Origin: Candidatus Magnetominusculus dajiuhuensis
GTDB taxonomy: Bacteria > Nitrospirota > Thermodesulfovibrionia > Thermodesulfovibrionales > Magnetobacteriaceae
Assembly (NCBI GenBank): GCA_015233465.1
Contig: JADFXP010000009.1
Location: 44,883-108,882 of the forward strand
Direction of reading: 5' to 3'
Length of the DNA stretch: 64,000 bases
Of this stretch, positions 9,009 to 15,775 are shown one piece after another; position 1 is the first letter of the stretch, and each line of letters starts with the position of its first letter. Below the pieces are notes generated by a model, which worked only from the letters and a program-made list of their open reading frames with translations, did not search any database and was not told the origin of the DNA. Position numbers and translations under genes: made by a program.

Positions 9009-9704
9009 TTGGGTAAAGTAATCAAGTGCTTTATATTTGTTATCCTCTTTATTATATTTAGTATAAATCCCAATGTTAATGCAACGATTGATGCAGTATG
9101 TGCAGAGCCGCAGACAGGTATAGAGATGGTCTTTGTCAAGGGTGGAAGCTATGTGATGGGAGATGGTTCAATAAAGAGTGTGGGAGATTTTTATATAGGG
9201 AAGTATGAGGTCACACAGGGGCAGTGGAGGAAGATAACAGGTAATAATCCTTCTAACTTTAGCAGATGCGGGGATAACTGCCCTGTAGAAAGGATAAGCT
9301 GGAATGATGTGCAGGGATTTATTAGAGAGTTGAATAGATTAACGGATGGGAAATACCGACTGCCGACAGAGGCGGAGTGGGAGTATGCCTGCCGAAGCGG
9401 AGGTAATGTTGAGGAATATTCAGGGAGTAATAATATTGATGATGTAGCGTGGTATGTAGATAATTCAAGGAAAAAGACGCATCAAGCAGGTACGAAGTCA
9501 CCAAATGGGCTTGGGATATATGATATGAGCGGGAATGTTTGGGAGTGGACAGAGGATAGATGGGATAGCTCAAGTGATAGACGTGTATTTAAGGGGGGCG
9601 GATGGTATGGAGATGCTGAACTATCACGTTGTGCTTGGCGGGACGGTGTTACGGCTGATGATCGTGATTTTGGGTTGGGGTTTAGGGTTGTGAGGGGAGA
9701 GTGA
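9009..9704 (+). CDS. Secreted formylglycine-generating-enzyme-fold (SUMF1) protein
   Basis: 231 residues, starting at a TTG behind an AGGGAGGGA ribosome-binding site. An N-terminal signal peptide (hydrophobic 'FIFVILFIIFSI') precedes the FGE-sulfatase fold: 'FYIGKYEVTQGQW', 'RLPTEAEWEYACRSGG', 'GLGIYDMSGNVWEWTEDRW' and the closing 'GLGFRVVRGE'. Many bacterial members are not sulfatase-maturing enzymes, and no sulfatase gene is present here, so substrate and activity are open. It directly follows the GspF-like gene and may belong to that operon. The export signal is clear; the function is not. Confidence 0.88.
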   Translation: MGKVIKCFIFVILFIIFSINPNVNATIDAVCAEPQTGIEMVFVKGGSYVMGDGSIKSVGDFYIGKYEVTQGQWRKITGNNPSNFSRCGDNCPVERISWNDVQGFIRELNRLTDGKYRLPTEAEWEYACRSGGNVEEYSGSNNIDDVAWYVDNSRKKTHQAGTKSPNGLGIYDMSGNVWEWTEDRWDSSSDRRVFKGGGWYGDAELSRCAWRDGVTADDRDFGLGFRVVRGE

Positions 9705-10033
9705 GGGGATTTATGATTTATGATTTAAAATTGGAAATTAATGTCTGACTCTAATTATCGACCCAGGAAATATTGTCTTTGATGATAAAAAAATGATAAT
9801 TTGTTGTTATATAGTGAAAATAAGAAAAAAATCCCTGATGTGTCATCAAATTGTCACTATGAATATGTTATAGTAAATTTTAACATTAAAGATGATAGGT
9901 TTAAATATTAGTTAGCAGTTTAGGAAAAATAATTGGCGATAAGTATCATTTAATTTATGGTGCTGGTAAGAGATTAGTTCCCTGAATATAGAAATTATAA
10001 TATTGTTTTAAGTAAAAAAGGATACTGATAAAA
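9705..10033. other. Intergenic region upstream of the DRT3 locus
   Basis: About 330 bases, very AT-rich. I see no open reading frame, tRNA or strong hairpin, and no ACACAC tract. Sequence resembling a -10 box (TATAGT at 9869-9874) occurs without a well-spaced -35. It probably contains the DRT3 promoter. The boundary between ordinary host sequence and the much more AT-rich defence locus lies here. Confidence 0.4.
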
Positions 10034-11404
10034 ATGTTAGATCAATCTTTTTCAGTTAATAATTTTAGAAAAATTTTTGATATAGAAAATAGAAAAGGCA
10101 TATTTCCTAAATATGATTTTCTTAATGAAGTTAGAGAAATAACAAAAGAAATTAAACAGTGTAATGTTGAAATTAATGATAAAAAGAAATATATAAAAAC
10201 AAGCGATATAGAAGAATTACGCAAAAAAAAAGATGAGCTATTAGTGAAAAAAGAAAATGTACTTACATCTGAACTACAAAATTTGAGTGAGAAAGTGACT
10301 ACTTCAAGTTATAATATAGATCTTAAAATATTAAATATTCCTAATAGTAAACCAATTTATACAGTTGAGAAATTACCAGAACATTTTTTTGTAATGAAGC
10401 AGTTGCAGTATAATGTTTCTAAGGCTTTTGGTGTCAAACAATCAAATAGGAATAATATTGTGAGTCAAGTAAAAATTTTGTTAAGTGATGGATTTCCTAA
10501 ATGTGTATTGAGAACTGATATTGAAGATTTTTATGAGAGTATTCCACACGACAAACTATTTGAAAGAATTTTTGGAGATAACCTTTTGACTCCGTTGTCA
10601 AAAAAATTGCTTAAACATATTATAGATCAATATAAATTATTGTCAGGAAATGTAAAGGGAATTCCAAGAGGTATTGGTGTAAGTGCGTATCTGTCTGAAC
10701 TTTATATGAGAAATATTGATAATGCAATTATGTCGTTGAAAGGTGTTACATACTATGCAAGATATGTTGACGATATAATTATTATTTTTACTCCTTCTAC
10801 AAGTGAAAAAGATTGTTTTTCTGAAGTATTGGAAGATCATTATATTGGTATGATCAAAGAAATCATTGAAACTAAATATAATTTATTATTAAATAAAAGT
10901 AAAACAGTATTTCAAGATATGACTAAAAAACAAGATAATAAGCAAATAAATTATTTAGGTTATATGTTTATGGTTCATAATTTCAAGTTAACAGTTTGGT
11001 TATCTTCTAAAAAGATGGATAAATATAAAAACAGAATAGTTTTAGCCTTTAAGGCTTTTTTATCCCGATATAATGTAACAGAAAAAAAGTCAAGAAGATT
11101 ACTTTTAAAGCGAATTAGATTTCTAACAACCAACACTCGCCTTAAAAATAATAAAGATAATATTATGGTAGGTATTTATTTTTCTAATAGACATTTAGAT
11201 GATCACTCACATATAAAAGAGTTGGATGATACATTAAAAGAACAAATTAAAAAATTAAGTACAACAATAAATAAAGATATATATGACAAAATTAAAGGTC
11301 AATTGATAAAGTATAGTTTCCAAAATGGATTTAAGGAAAAAAAGTTCTCTCCTTTTACAACGAAAGAATTAACTGAGATCGTGAAGGTATGGCAAAACGT
11401 ATAA
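10034..11404 (+). CDS. drt3a: Defence-associated reverse transcriptase, Drt3a-like (UG3 class)
   Basis: 456 residues. The polymerase core is clear: motif A 'RTDIEDFYESIP' (first catalytic Asp about residue 162), motif B region 'GIPRGIGVSAYLSELYM', and the catalytic 'YARYVDDIIIIF' (YVDD at about 244-247). An N-terminal charged helical region of about 90 residues and a C-terminal extension flank it. There is no maturase, endonuclease or integrase domain, and no group II intron or retron msr-msd signature, so this is a domesticated 'unknown group' RT. The partner RT overlaps it by 16 bases, matching the two-RT architecture of DRT type 3, in which Drt3a and Drt3b act together against phage. The gene is far more AT-rich than its neighbours, suggesting transfer. 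The class assignment is from architecture and motif memory. Confidence 0.85.
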   Translation: MLDQSFSVNNFRKIFDIENRKGIFPKYDFLNEVREITKEIKQCNVEINDKKKYIKTSDIEELRKKKDELLVKKENVLTSELQNLSEKVTTSSYNIDLKILNIPNSKPIYTVEKLPEHFFVMKQLQYNVSKAFGVKQSNRNNIVSQVKILLSDGFPKCVLRTDIEDFYESIPHDKLFERIFGDNLLTPLSKKLLKHIIDQYKLLSGNVKGIPRGIGVSAYLSELYMRNIDNAIMSLKGVTYYARYVDDIIIIFTPSTSEKDCFSEVLEDHYIGMIKEIIETKYNLLLNKSKTVFQDMTKKQDNKQINYLGYMFMVHNFKLTVWLSSKKMDKYKNRIVLAFKAFLSRYNVTEKKSRRLLLKRIRFLTTNTRLKNNKDNIMVGIYFSNRHLDDHSHIKELDDTLKEQIKKLSTTINKDIYDKIKGQLIKYSFQNGFKEKKFSPFTTKELTEIVKVWQNV

Positions 11405-13431
11405 TAAATCATAAGAAAAAACTAATAACTAATAAGAGGGAAAGGGTTATTCTTTCAGAGATACTGCCATATGAACTTCCTGTAACATTTTCTAACAGAC
11501 ATTTATATAATTTCTTAATTAAAAATAAAATCGAAATTAAAAAAGGTATAATTAAATTTGATCAAAATAATGGTGCCTTAAAACATATTATTAAGCTACT
11601 TTTTGGGTTACAAAAAGATTATTGTTTTCAATCAATTCCTAATAAAACTTATAAAACTGTTCCTTTTAATTATAAAATATTACATAAAGAAGCAGATTTT
11701 AGAGAATTATCCATAATTCATCCCTTAAATCAGTTAGTTTTAATAGATTTTTATGAAAAGTACAAAGAAATGATCATCTACTATTGCAATATAAGTCCGT
11801 TTTCTATTAGAAAACCAAGTAAGGTTGCTAAATTCATTTATTATAAAGATAAAACACATAGAGAGAGCTTAGACAATGAACACAAAATAGTTGAAAAATA
11901 TGGTAATGAGTATGAGAGTTTAAGGAGTTTTTTTGTATATAAAGATTATAGTAACATTTATAAGTTTTATGAGTCCTATAGGTATCATAGATGTGAAAAA
12001 AAATATGATAAGCTCTTTAAATTTGATATTGCAAGATGTTTTGATAGCATATATACACATTCAATTTCATGGTCATTGCTTAACAAAGCGATCGTGAAAG
12101 ATAATATTAATAAATCAATAAATACTTTTGGCGGTTATTTTGATAACTTTATGCAAAATCATAATTATGGTGAAACAAATGGAATCATAATTGGCCCTGA
12201 GTTCTCAAGATTATTTGCTGAGGTGATTCTTCAAAAAATTGATATAATTGTGTTTGGTCTTTTAAAAGCAAAAAAATATACGCATAAAAGAGACTACGAA
12301 ATATTTAGATATATTGATGACTTCTTTATATTTTATAATGATGAAAATATCAAAGATGATATAGTAAAAATATATAAGATACAATTGACTGATTATAATT
12401 TTTATTTGAATGAGTCTAAAAATAAAATGTTTGACAGGCCTATAATTACTGAAATAACAATTGTTAAGCAACAAATATCTGATTTGCTTAATAATAACTT
12501 TAATTTTAAAACTACTGAAAAACTTAAAACAGATATTGACGCAGACCTTGAAGCAGAAGATAATATTGTATCGGAATACTCATTTTATATTAACTCTAAT
12601 AATTTAATTTCGAGGTTTAAAGCAATTATCAAGACAGCAAATATTGATTCTAAGGAAATTTTAAATTATACATTTTCAATAATTGATCGAAAAGTATTAA
12701 AGCTCATAGAAAATTATATAAAAATTGAAGATATTAGGAAATATGAATCTAAAATTACAAAAGCAATTATAGAAATTCTTGATTATATTTTTTTCTTATA
12801 TTCTGCATCTCCAAGAGTAAGTTTTACTATAAAGCTTTGTAGTATCTTAAATAACATAATTGTATTTTCGTTAAAAAGAGGTAAATTAAATTTTGATAAT
12901 AAGCATTTAATAACCAAGAAAATATATGATGAGATTTCGTTGATATTAAGTAAGAGTGTATTCTCTGAGTATACTCAAGTTGAAACATTATATTTACTTA
13001 TAACTCTAAGAGAGCTTGGTAAAGAATATAGAATTGATGAAATAGTTTTGTGTGAATATTTTAACATTGATTTTAATAAACCAAATTACAAGAATTTGAA
13101 TTATTTATCTATTACTGTATTATTATTCTATATTGCTGAAAAGGTAAGGTATAATAAAACTAGAGAATTTTTAAAAGACTGTATTAAGCAGAAGTTTGAA
13201 GAAGTCAGCAAAGATAACAGACTTAAAACGACAGAATTAACGCTTTTGCTTTTTGATCTTTTGGTTTGTCCGTATTTAGATCAATCTTATAAAAAAGAAC
13301 TTTTGTCTTTTTATGGAATTGAACAATTTCAACCAGAAATTATTAATAAGGAAAATTATTGGTTTACACAGTGGACTAATTTTAAATTTGGAAAAGAACT
13401 TGACGCAAAAAAGAGTAAAGAGGTATACTAA
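11389..13431 (+). CDS. drt3b: Defence-associated reverse transcriptase, Drt3b-like (UG8 class)
   Basis: 680 residues, starting inside the end of the first RT gene. Motif A is 'FKFDIARCFDSIYTHSI' (Asp about 213), the motif B region is 'GIIIGPEFSRLFAEVIL', and the catalytic box is 'FRYIDDFFIFY' (YIDD at about 308-311). About 300 residues of helical C-terminal extension follow, without a recognisable nuclease, protease or nitrilase domain. Two adjacent, overlapping RTs of about 450 and 680 residues are characteristic of DRT type 3. From memory, Drt3a is reported to copy a short AC-repeat in a companion RNA while Drt3b makes the complementary strand without a nucleic acid template; I infer the same activity here. 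Confidence 0.85.
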   Translation: MAKRIINHKKKLITNKRERVILSEILPYELPVTFSNRHLYNFLIKNKIEIKKGIIKFDQNNGALKHIIKLLFGLQKDYCFQSIPNKTYKTVPFNYKILHKEADFRELSIIHPLNQLVLIDFYEKYKEMIIYYCNISPFSIRKPSKVAKFIYYKDKTHRESLDNEHKIVEKYGNEYESLRSFFVYKDYSNIYKFYESYRYHRCEKKYDKLFKFDIARCFDSIYTHSISWSLLNKAIVKDNINKSINTFGGYFDNFMQNHNYGETNGIIIGPEFSRLFAEVILQKIDIIVFGLLKAKKYTHKRDYEIFRYIDDFFIFYNDENIKDDIVKIYKIQLTDYNFYLNESKNKMFDRPIITEITIVKQQISDLLNNNFNFKTTEKLKTDIDADLEAEDNIVSEYSFYINSNNLISRFKAIIKTANIDSKEILNYTFSIIDRKVLKLIENYIKIEDIRKYESKITKAIIEILDYIFFLYSASPRVSFTIKLCSILNNIIVFSLKRGKLNFDNKHLITKKIYDEISLILSKSVFSEYTQVETLYLLITLRELGKEYRIDEIVLCEYFNIDFNKPNYKNLNYLSITVLLFYIAEKVRYNKTREFLKDCIKQKFEEVSKDNRLKTTELTLLLFDLLVCPYLDQSYKKELLSFYGIEQFQPEIINKENYWFTQWTNFKFGKELDAKKSKEVY

Positions 13432-13590
13432 AAAATACGCTCAACTCGTCTTTTGTACCACACACTAGCGTTTGTTTGAAATTATATACATTGAAATCAA
13501 GCTGAAAAGCAGTTTCGACGGGGGCTGCTTTGTTTTTATCTTTCTATAAATTGTATAAATTGAAATTAAATCGGGAGCAGTACAAAAGGG
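13432..13590 (+). ncRNA. Candidate DRT3 non-coding RNA with a CACACAC tract
   Basis: The non-coding stretch directly after drt3b. A 5-bp stem ACGCT (13437-13441) with AGCGT (13467-13471) encloses a loop whose 3' side carries CACACAC (13459-13465). Further on is a 7-bp hairpin at 13506-13531. An outer 9-bp inverted repeat, CTTTTGTAC (13450-13458) with GTACAAAAG (13580-13588), would compete with the first stem and might close a larger structure. No open reading frame covers it. DRT3 systems need an ncRNA, recalled as lying next to the RT genes and carrying an AC-repeat template; position and tract agree. The ends are guesses: transcription could stop after the hairpin near 13540. Confidence 0.5.
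13506..13545 (+). terminator. Terminator-like hairpin after drt3b
   Basis: AAAGCAG (13506-13512) pairs with CTGCTTT (13525-13531) around a 12-base loop and is followed by a T-rich run ('gtttttatcttt'). It resembles a Rho-independent terminator, and may instead be the 3' hairpin of the candidate ncRNA. Confidence 0.5.
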
Positions 13591-13594
13591 ACAA

Positions 13595-13711
13595 CAGTTT
13601 GGGGACATTAACCGGGGACAGACACTCATTTAAATCCATAATCGGTTAATTGCGGACAAACACTGGATTACTTAATCTGTGACAGATACTCTTTATTCCT
13701 TAGTTAGGAAA
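13595..13711. repeat. Family C repeat cluster ('accggggacagacactc')
   Basis: Two to three degenerate copies of a short element: 'aaccggggacagacactcat', then 'attgcggacaaacactgg' and 'tgtgacagatactcttta'. Related pieces occur at 14294-14320, 14447-14486, 15173-15222 and 15688-15712, always beside toxin-antitoxin genes. No open reading frame is present. Confidence 0.65.
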
Positions 13712-13736
13712 TTAGCATCTGATTCCGCTTGTAAAC

Positions 13737-14021
13737 CTACACCAATTTAAGTCGAAGTTCACGACCGATAAGTGCTGCGGCGCGTTGCAGCGTTTCAATG
13801 GTCACATTACCCTTTGCCTTGAGAATACGGTCAACCTGCGTGCAGCATGTGTGCATGAGTTCTGCCATTTCCAGCTTGGTAGTTCCCTACTTGCGCATTT
13901 CCTCAGCAATCTGCCACGAAATTAAGCGCGTAACAGCCTCAGCCTTAGCTGACTCGTAAATGCTTTCCTCGTGCAGAAAGTCATTAAGCGTTGATCCTAA
14001 ATGTTTATTTTTTTTACTCAT
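13737..14021 (-). pseudogene. Broken XRE-type antitoxin (HigA-like)
   Basis: Reading the minus strand from the ATG at 14021 gives 94 sense positions ending at a TAG, but codon 45 is an in-frame TAG. The product would begin 'MSKKNKHLGSTLNDFLHEE', and after the stop continues 'GTTKLEMAELMHT' and 'VTIETLQRAAALIGREL', a helix-turn-helix antitoxin typical of HigBA-type modules. The stop is one base away from CAG (Gln). The frame is otherwise intact, so the nonsense mutation looks recent. The ATG overlaps the end of the toxin remnant upstream. Confidence 0.75.
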
Positions 14022-14112
14022 TCGCAACCTTCAACATTTGTTTGCGCGCTAATTCAAGGCACGTCCTTTGGTGATCTATGTTTTTGTTTGATAAAGCCGT
14101 GTAAAACTATAA
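14014..14112 (-). pseudogene. Remnant of a RelE/HigB-like toxin
   Basis: The minus strand encodes a toxin C-terminus, 'HGFIKQKHRSPKD' followed, after a one-base frameshift, by 'LELARKQMLKVANE' and a stop at 14014-14016. This matches the usual 'HGF.KK....P..EI..A..RM' end of HigB/phage-derived Gp49-like toxins. The N-terminal two thirds are missing; the sequence beyond about 14112 joins a hicA fragment. The 4-to-8-base overlap with the broken antitoxin is the usual toxin-antitoxin arrangement. Confidence 0.65.
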
Positions 14113-14126
14113 GCTGTCCCAAATTA

Positions 14127-14292
14127 CTATAACAATTTTATTATATCATCCTTGCTCAATCCAGTTTGATGTAATATATCAAGCAGTGTTCCTTAAGCAA
14201 GTTCACTATGTATTGGGACGATAGTTTTAAAGGTCTTATCTTTTTTATGCTTAATTAGTGAAACGTGTCTGCCCTTTTGCCTTACCTCTATA
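14127..14292 (-). pseudogene. hicA toxin fragment (copy 1)
   Basis: The minus strand encodes 'IEVRQKGRHVSLIKHKKDK', then 'TFKTIVPIHSELA', an in-frame TAA, and 'GTLLDILHQTGLSKDDIIK'. This is a HicA double-stranded-RNA-binding-fold toxin lacking its first 20 or so residues, cut off by a family C repeat at about 14292. It retains the catalytic-type histidine segment ('GRHVSL'). It is a near-duplicate of the sequence at 15232-15397 and shares the mutated 'GCTTAAGG' site. Confidence 0.75.
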
Positions 14293-14293
14293 G

Positions 14294-14330
14294 GGACGAT
14301 TAACCGGGGACAGACACTCTTTAATTCAAA
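14294..14330 (+). repeat. Family C repeat copy
   Basis: 'taaccggggacagacactct' followed by an AT-rich tail, matching the element at 13609. It abuts the truncated end of hicA copy 1, so it marks the truncation point. Confidence 0.6.
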
Positions 14331-14439
14331 TTAATGAATTAACTGGATGGTTCTCAACGACTGTGCTCGGCATTTGAAAATGAACGAATGTATTGAAAGA
14401 CATTTATGATTTTGATATAGAGTAATTAGCGGCACTAAA

Positions 14440-14486
14440 TTAGTGTCTGTTGTCAGTTACCTAATTATCCGTCCCCAATTACCCAT
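14440..14486. repeat. Family C related repeat, inverted
   Basis: 'agtgtctgttgtcagttacc' and 'tccgtccccaattaccc' look like the reverse orientation of the 'ggggacagacact' element. It lies upstream of the intact hicAB pair. Degenerate. Confidence 0.45.
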
Positions 14487-14522
14487 ATTCGTTTTTTAAA
14501 ATGCAATAATTATTCTATTTCC

Positions 14523-14546
14523 TTATACAATATATATATTGTATAA
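14523..14546. promoter_or_regulatory. 24-bp perfect palindrome, probable HicB operator
   Basis: The 24 bases from TTATACAATATA through its exact mirror complement form a perfect palindrome ending 7 bases before the hicA ATG. It contains TATACAAT/ATTGTATA, so it also overlaps the likely -10 region. The downstream HicB has an HTH domain, and HicB proteins repress their own operon, so this is the natural binding site. The palindrome is direct observation; the role is inference. Confidence 0.7.
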
Positions 14547-14553
14547 TAGTTTA

Positions 14554-14733
14554 ATGTCAGGTAAACAATTAATTAAATTATTATATAAAGAAGGTTGGAA
14601 ATTGGATAGGGTGATCGGAAGTCATTATATTATGGTGAAAGATGAAAAGACCTTGTCTGTACCAGTTCATAGTAATAAAGATTTAAGTAAAGGATTATTA
14701 CATTCCCTAATGAAGCAAGGAGGTTTGAAATGA
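14554..14733 (+). CDS. hicA: HicA-family mRNA interferase toxin
   Basis: 59 residues from the ATG at 14554 (MSGKQLIKLLYK...). A TTG 15 bases upstream would extend the frame into the palindrome and is less likely. It has the typical HicA features: 'SGKQLIKLLYKEGW', the active-site histidine in 'GSHYIMVK', and 'VPVHSNKDLSKGLLHSL'. HicA cleaves mRNA and is blocked by HicB. The gene overlaps hicB by 4 bases, with an AGGAGG for hicB inside its end. It is intact, unlike the neighbouring copies. Confidence 0.9.
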   Translation: MSGKQLIKLLYKEGWKLDRVIGSHYIMVKDEKTLSVPVHSNKDLSKGLLHSLMKQGGLK

Positions 14734-15161
14734 AAATAAAATATCCAGCTAAGATTAAATATAGCGCTTCTGATGATTCTTATTTAGTTGAATTTCCTGA
14801 CCTTCCTGGTTGTCTTACTGAAGGCTCAAATTTGGAAGAAGCTAAGATAAACGCGGCAGAAGCGTTAACAGGTTATCTTGCATCTATATTTGAACGAAAT
14901 CTGAAAATTCCTGAACCTTCTATTCTCAAGGGAAGAAACATCTTTCAGGTTGAGCCAGAACGAAAAGTTTCAATTCCTATATATTTAAAGATGCAAAGGG
15001 ATACTAAAAAGCTCTCTCAAAGTGATGTTGCAAAAGTCTTAGGTATCTCTTATCAGGCGTATCAACGCCTTGAAAAACCTGGGAGGAGTAATCCTACCTT
15101 AAAAACTCTTGAGAGACTCGCTAAAGTATTTGGGCAGGAACTTTATCTTGATTTTGCGTAA
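14730..15161 (+). CDS. hicB: HicB-family antitoxin with C-terminal HTH
   Basis: 143 residues. The N-terminal HicB fold ('YPAKIKYSASDDSYLVEFP', 'DLPGCLTEGSNLEEAKINA') neutralises HicA. Residues about 90-143 form an XRE-type helix-turn-helix ('LSQSDVAKVLGISYQAYQR') that should bind the operon promoter, probably the palindrome at 14523-14546. Strong AGGAGG ribosome-binding site. Together with hicA it is the only intact toxin-antitoxin pair in this decayed region. Confidence 0.92.
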   Translation: MKIKYPAKIKYSASDDSYLVEFPDLPGCLTEGSNLEEAKINAAEALTGYLASIFERNLKIPEPSILKGRNIFQVEPERKVSIPIYLKMQRDTKKLSQSDVAKVLGISYQAYQRLEKPGRSNPTLKTLERLAKVFGQELYLDFA

Positions 15162-15167
15162 TGGTAA

Positions 15168-15222
15168 TTGGGACTTTAACCGGGGATAAACATTCTTTAC
15201 ATTTTTTGTAAATAGTGTCTGT
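15168..15222. repeat. Family C repeat copy
   Basis: 'tttaaccggggataaacatt' followed by an inverted-looking 'aatagtgtctgttcc', paired around 'attttttgt'. It separates the intact hicAB pair from hicA copy 2. Confidence 0.5.
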
Positions 15223-15231
15223 TCCAAATTA

Positions 15232-15458
15232 CTATAACAATTTTATTATATCATCCTTGCTCAATCCAGTTTGATGTAATATATCAAGCAGTGTTCCTTA
15301 AGCAAGTTACTATGTATTGTGATGATAGTTCTAAAGGTCTTATCTTGTGTCTGCTTAATTAGTGAAACGTGGCTGCCCTTTTGCCTTACCTCTATAAACC
15401 CAGACTTTTTTAAAGCTGATAATAATTGTTTGCCTGAAATGATAGGGAGCTTAGGCAT
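15232..15458 (-). pseudogene. hicA copy 2, frameshifted
   Basis: The minus strand starts with ATG at 15458: 'MPKLPIISGKQLLSALKKS' and 'GFIEVRQKGSHVSLIKQ', an ordinary HicA N-terminus. After 'TIHSNLLKEHC' it loses the family pattern because one base is missing compared with copy 1 at the 'agtgaac' site. The expected end 'GTLLDILHQTGLSKDDIIK' lies in another frame, closing with a TAG at 15232. As read, a 65-residue protein with a foreign C-terminus would result, probably inactive. hicB overlaps its start by 8 bases. Confidence 0.75.
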
Positions 15459-15666
15459 TGGCTATCTCAACTGTTGTCCAATAAGATTTTGAAGTTTCAG
15501 AGGGTAGATCATCAAGCCCAAAACTCTCTATATATAATTCAATAGCCTCCTTGATGTTTGATTGGGCAAGTTCAAGGGTCTCTCCTTGTGTTGTAACATC
15601 TAACTCAAGACATCTTGCCACAAAGAATTTGTCTTCTTTATGTATAGATACGATAAATGATTTCAT
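15451..15666 (-). CDS. HicB-family antitoxin (short form)
   Basis: 71 residues: 'FIVSIHKEDKFFVARCLEL' and 'DVTTQGETLELAQSNIKEA', the partial RNase H-like fold of short HicB proteins, without an HTH domain. An AGGC-type ribosome-binding site precedes the ATG at 15666. It is upstream of and overlaps hicA copy 2, in the hicB-hicA order. With its toxin broken, it may be a surviving orphan antitoxin. Confidence 0.85.
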   Translation of the reverse strand: MKSFIVSIHKEDKFFVARCLELDVTTQGETLELAQSNIKEAIELYIESFGLDDLPSETSKSYWTTVEIANA

Positions 15667-15713
15667 TTAGCCTCCATATTTAATCGGTGTGACAGATACT
15701 CTTTACTTTTTTG

Positions 15714-15772
15714 TTAGGTAGGGGGGCAGGTCTTGTGCCTGCCCTTAGGGTAACCACAAGGGTTACCCCTAA
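15714..15772 (+). repeat. Family B palindromic repeat, copy 1
   Basis: 'gggcaggtcttgtgcctgccc' is one hairpin and 'agggtaaccacaagggttaccc' the second, typical of the 'tagggg-cag' dispersed elements also found near 30.7, 39.5 and 47.7 kb. It ends at the stop of the patatin gene and could terminate transcription. Confidence 0.75.
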
Positions 15773-15775
15773 TAT

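Noticed and set aside
9705..10033. Retron msr-msd or DRT ncRNA upstream of the first RT
   Set aside because: I looked for inverted repeats and a short tandem template (ACACAC) before drt3a and found none. The downstream gap fits better.
10034..13431. Group II intron or diversity-generating retroelement
   Set aside because: No maturase or HNH domain, no domain V-like hairpin and no template/variable repeat pair were seen. Two overlapping RTs do not fit either.
14539..14553. TTG start for hicA
   Set aside because: It would place the start inside the palindrome, without a ribosome-binding site. ATG 14554 matches the family N-terminus.
13595..15712. CRISPR array from repeated 'ggggacagacact' pieces
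   Set aside because: Spacing is irregular, copies are degenerate and in both orientations, and no cas gene is present.
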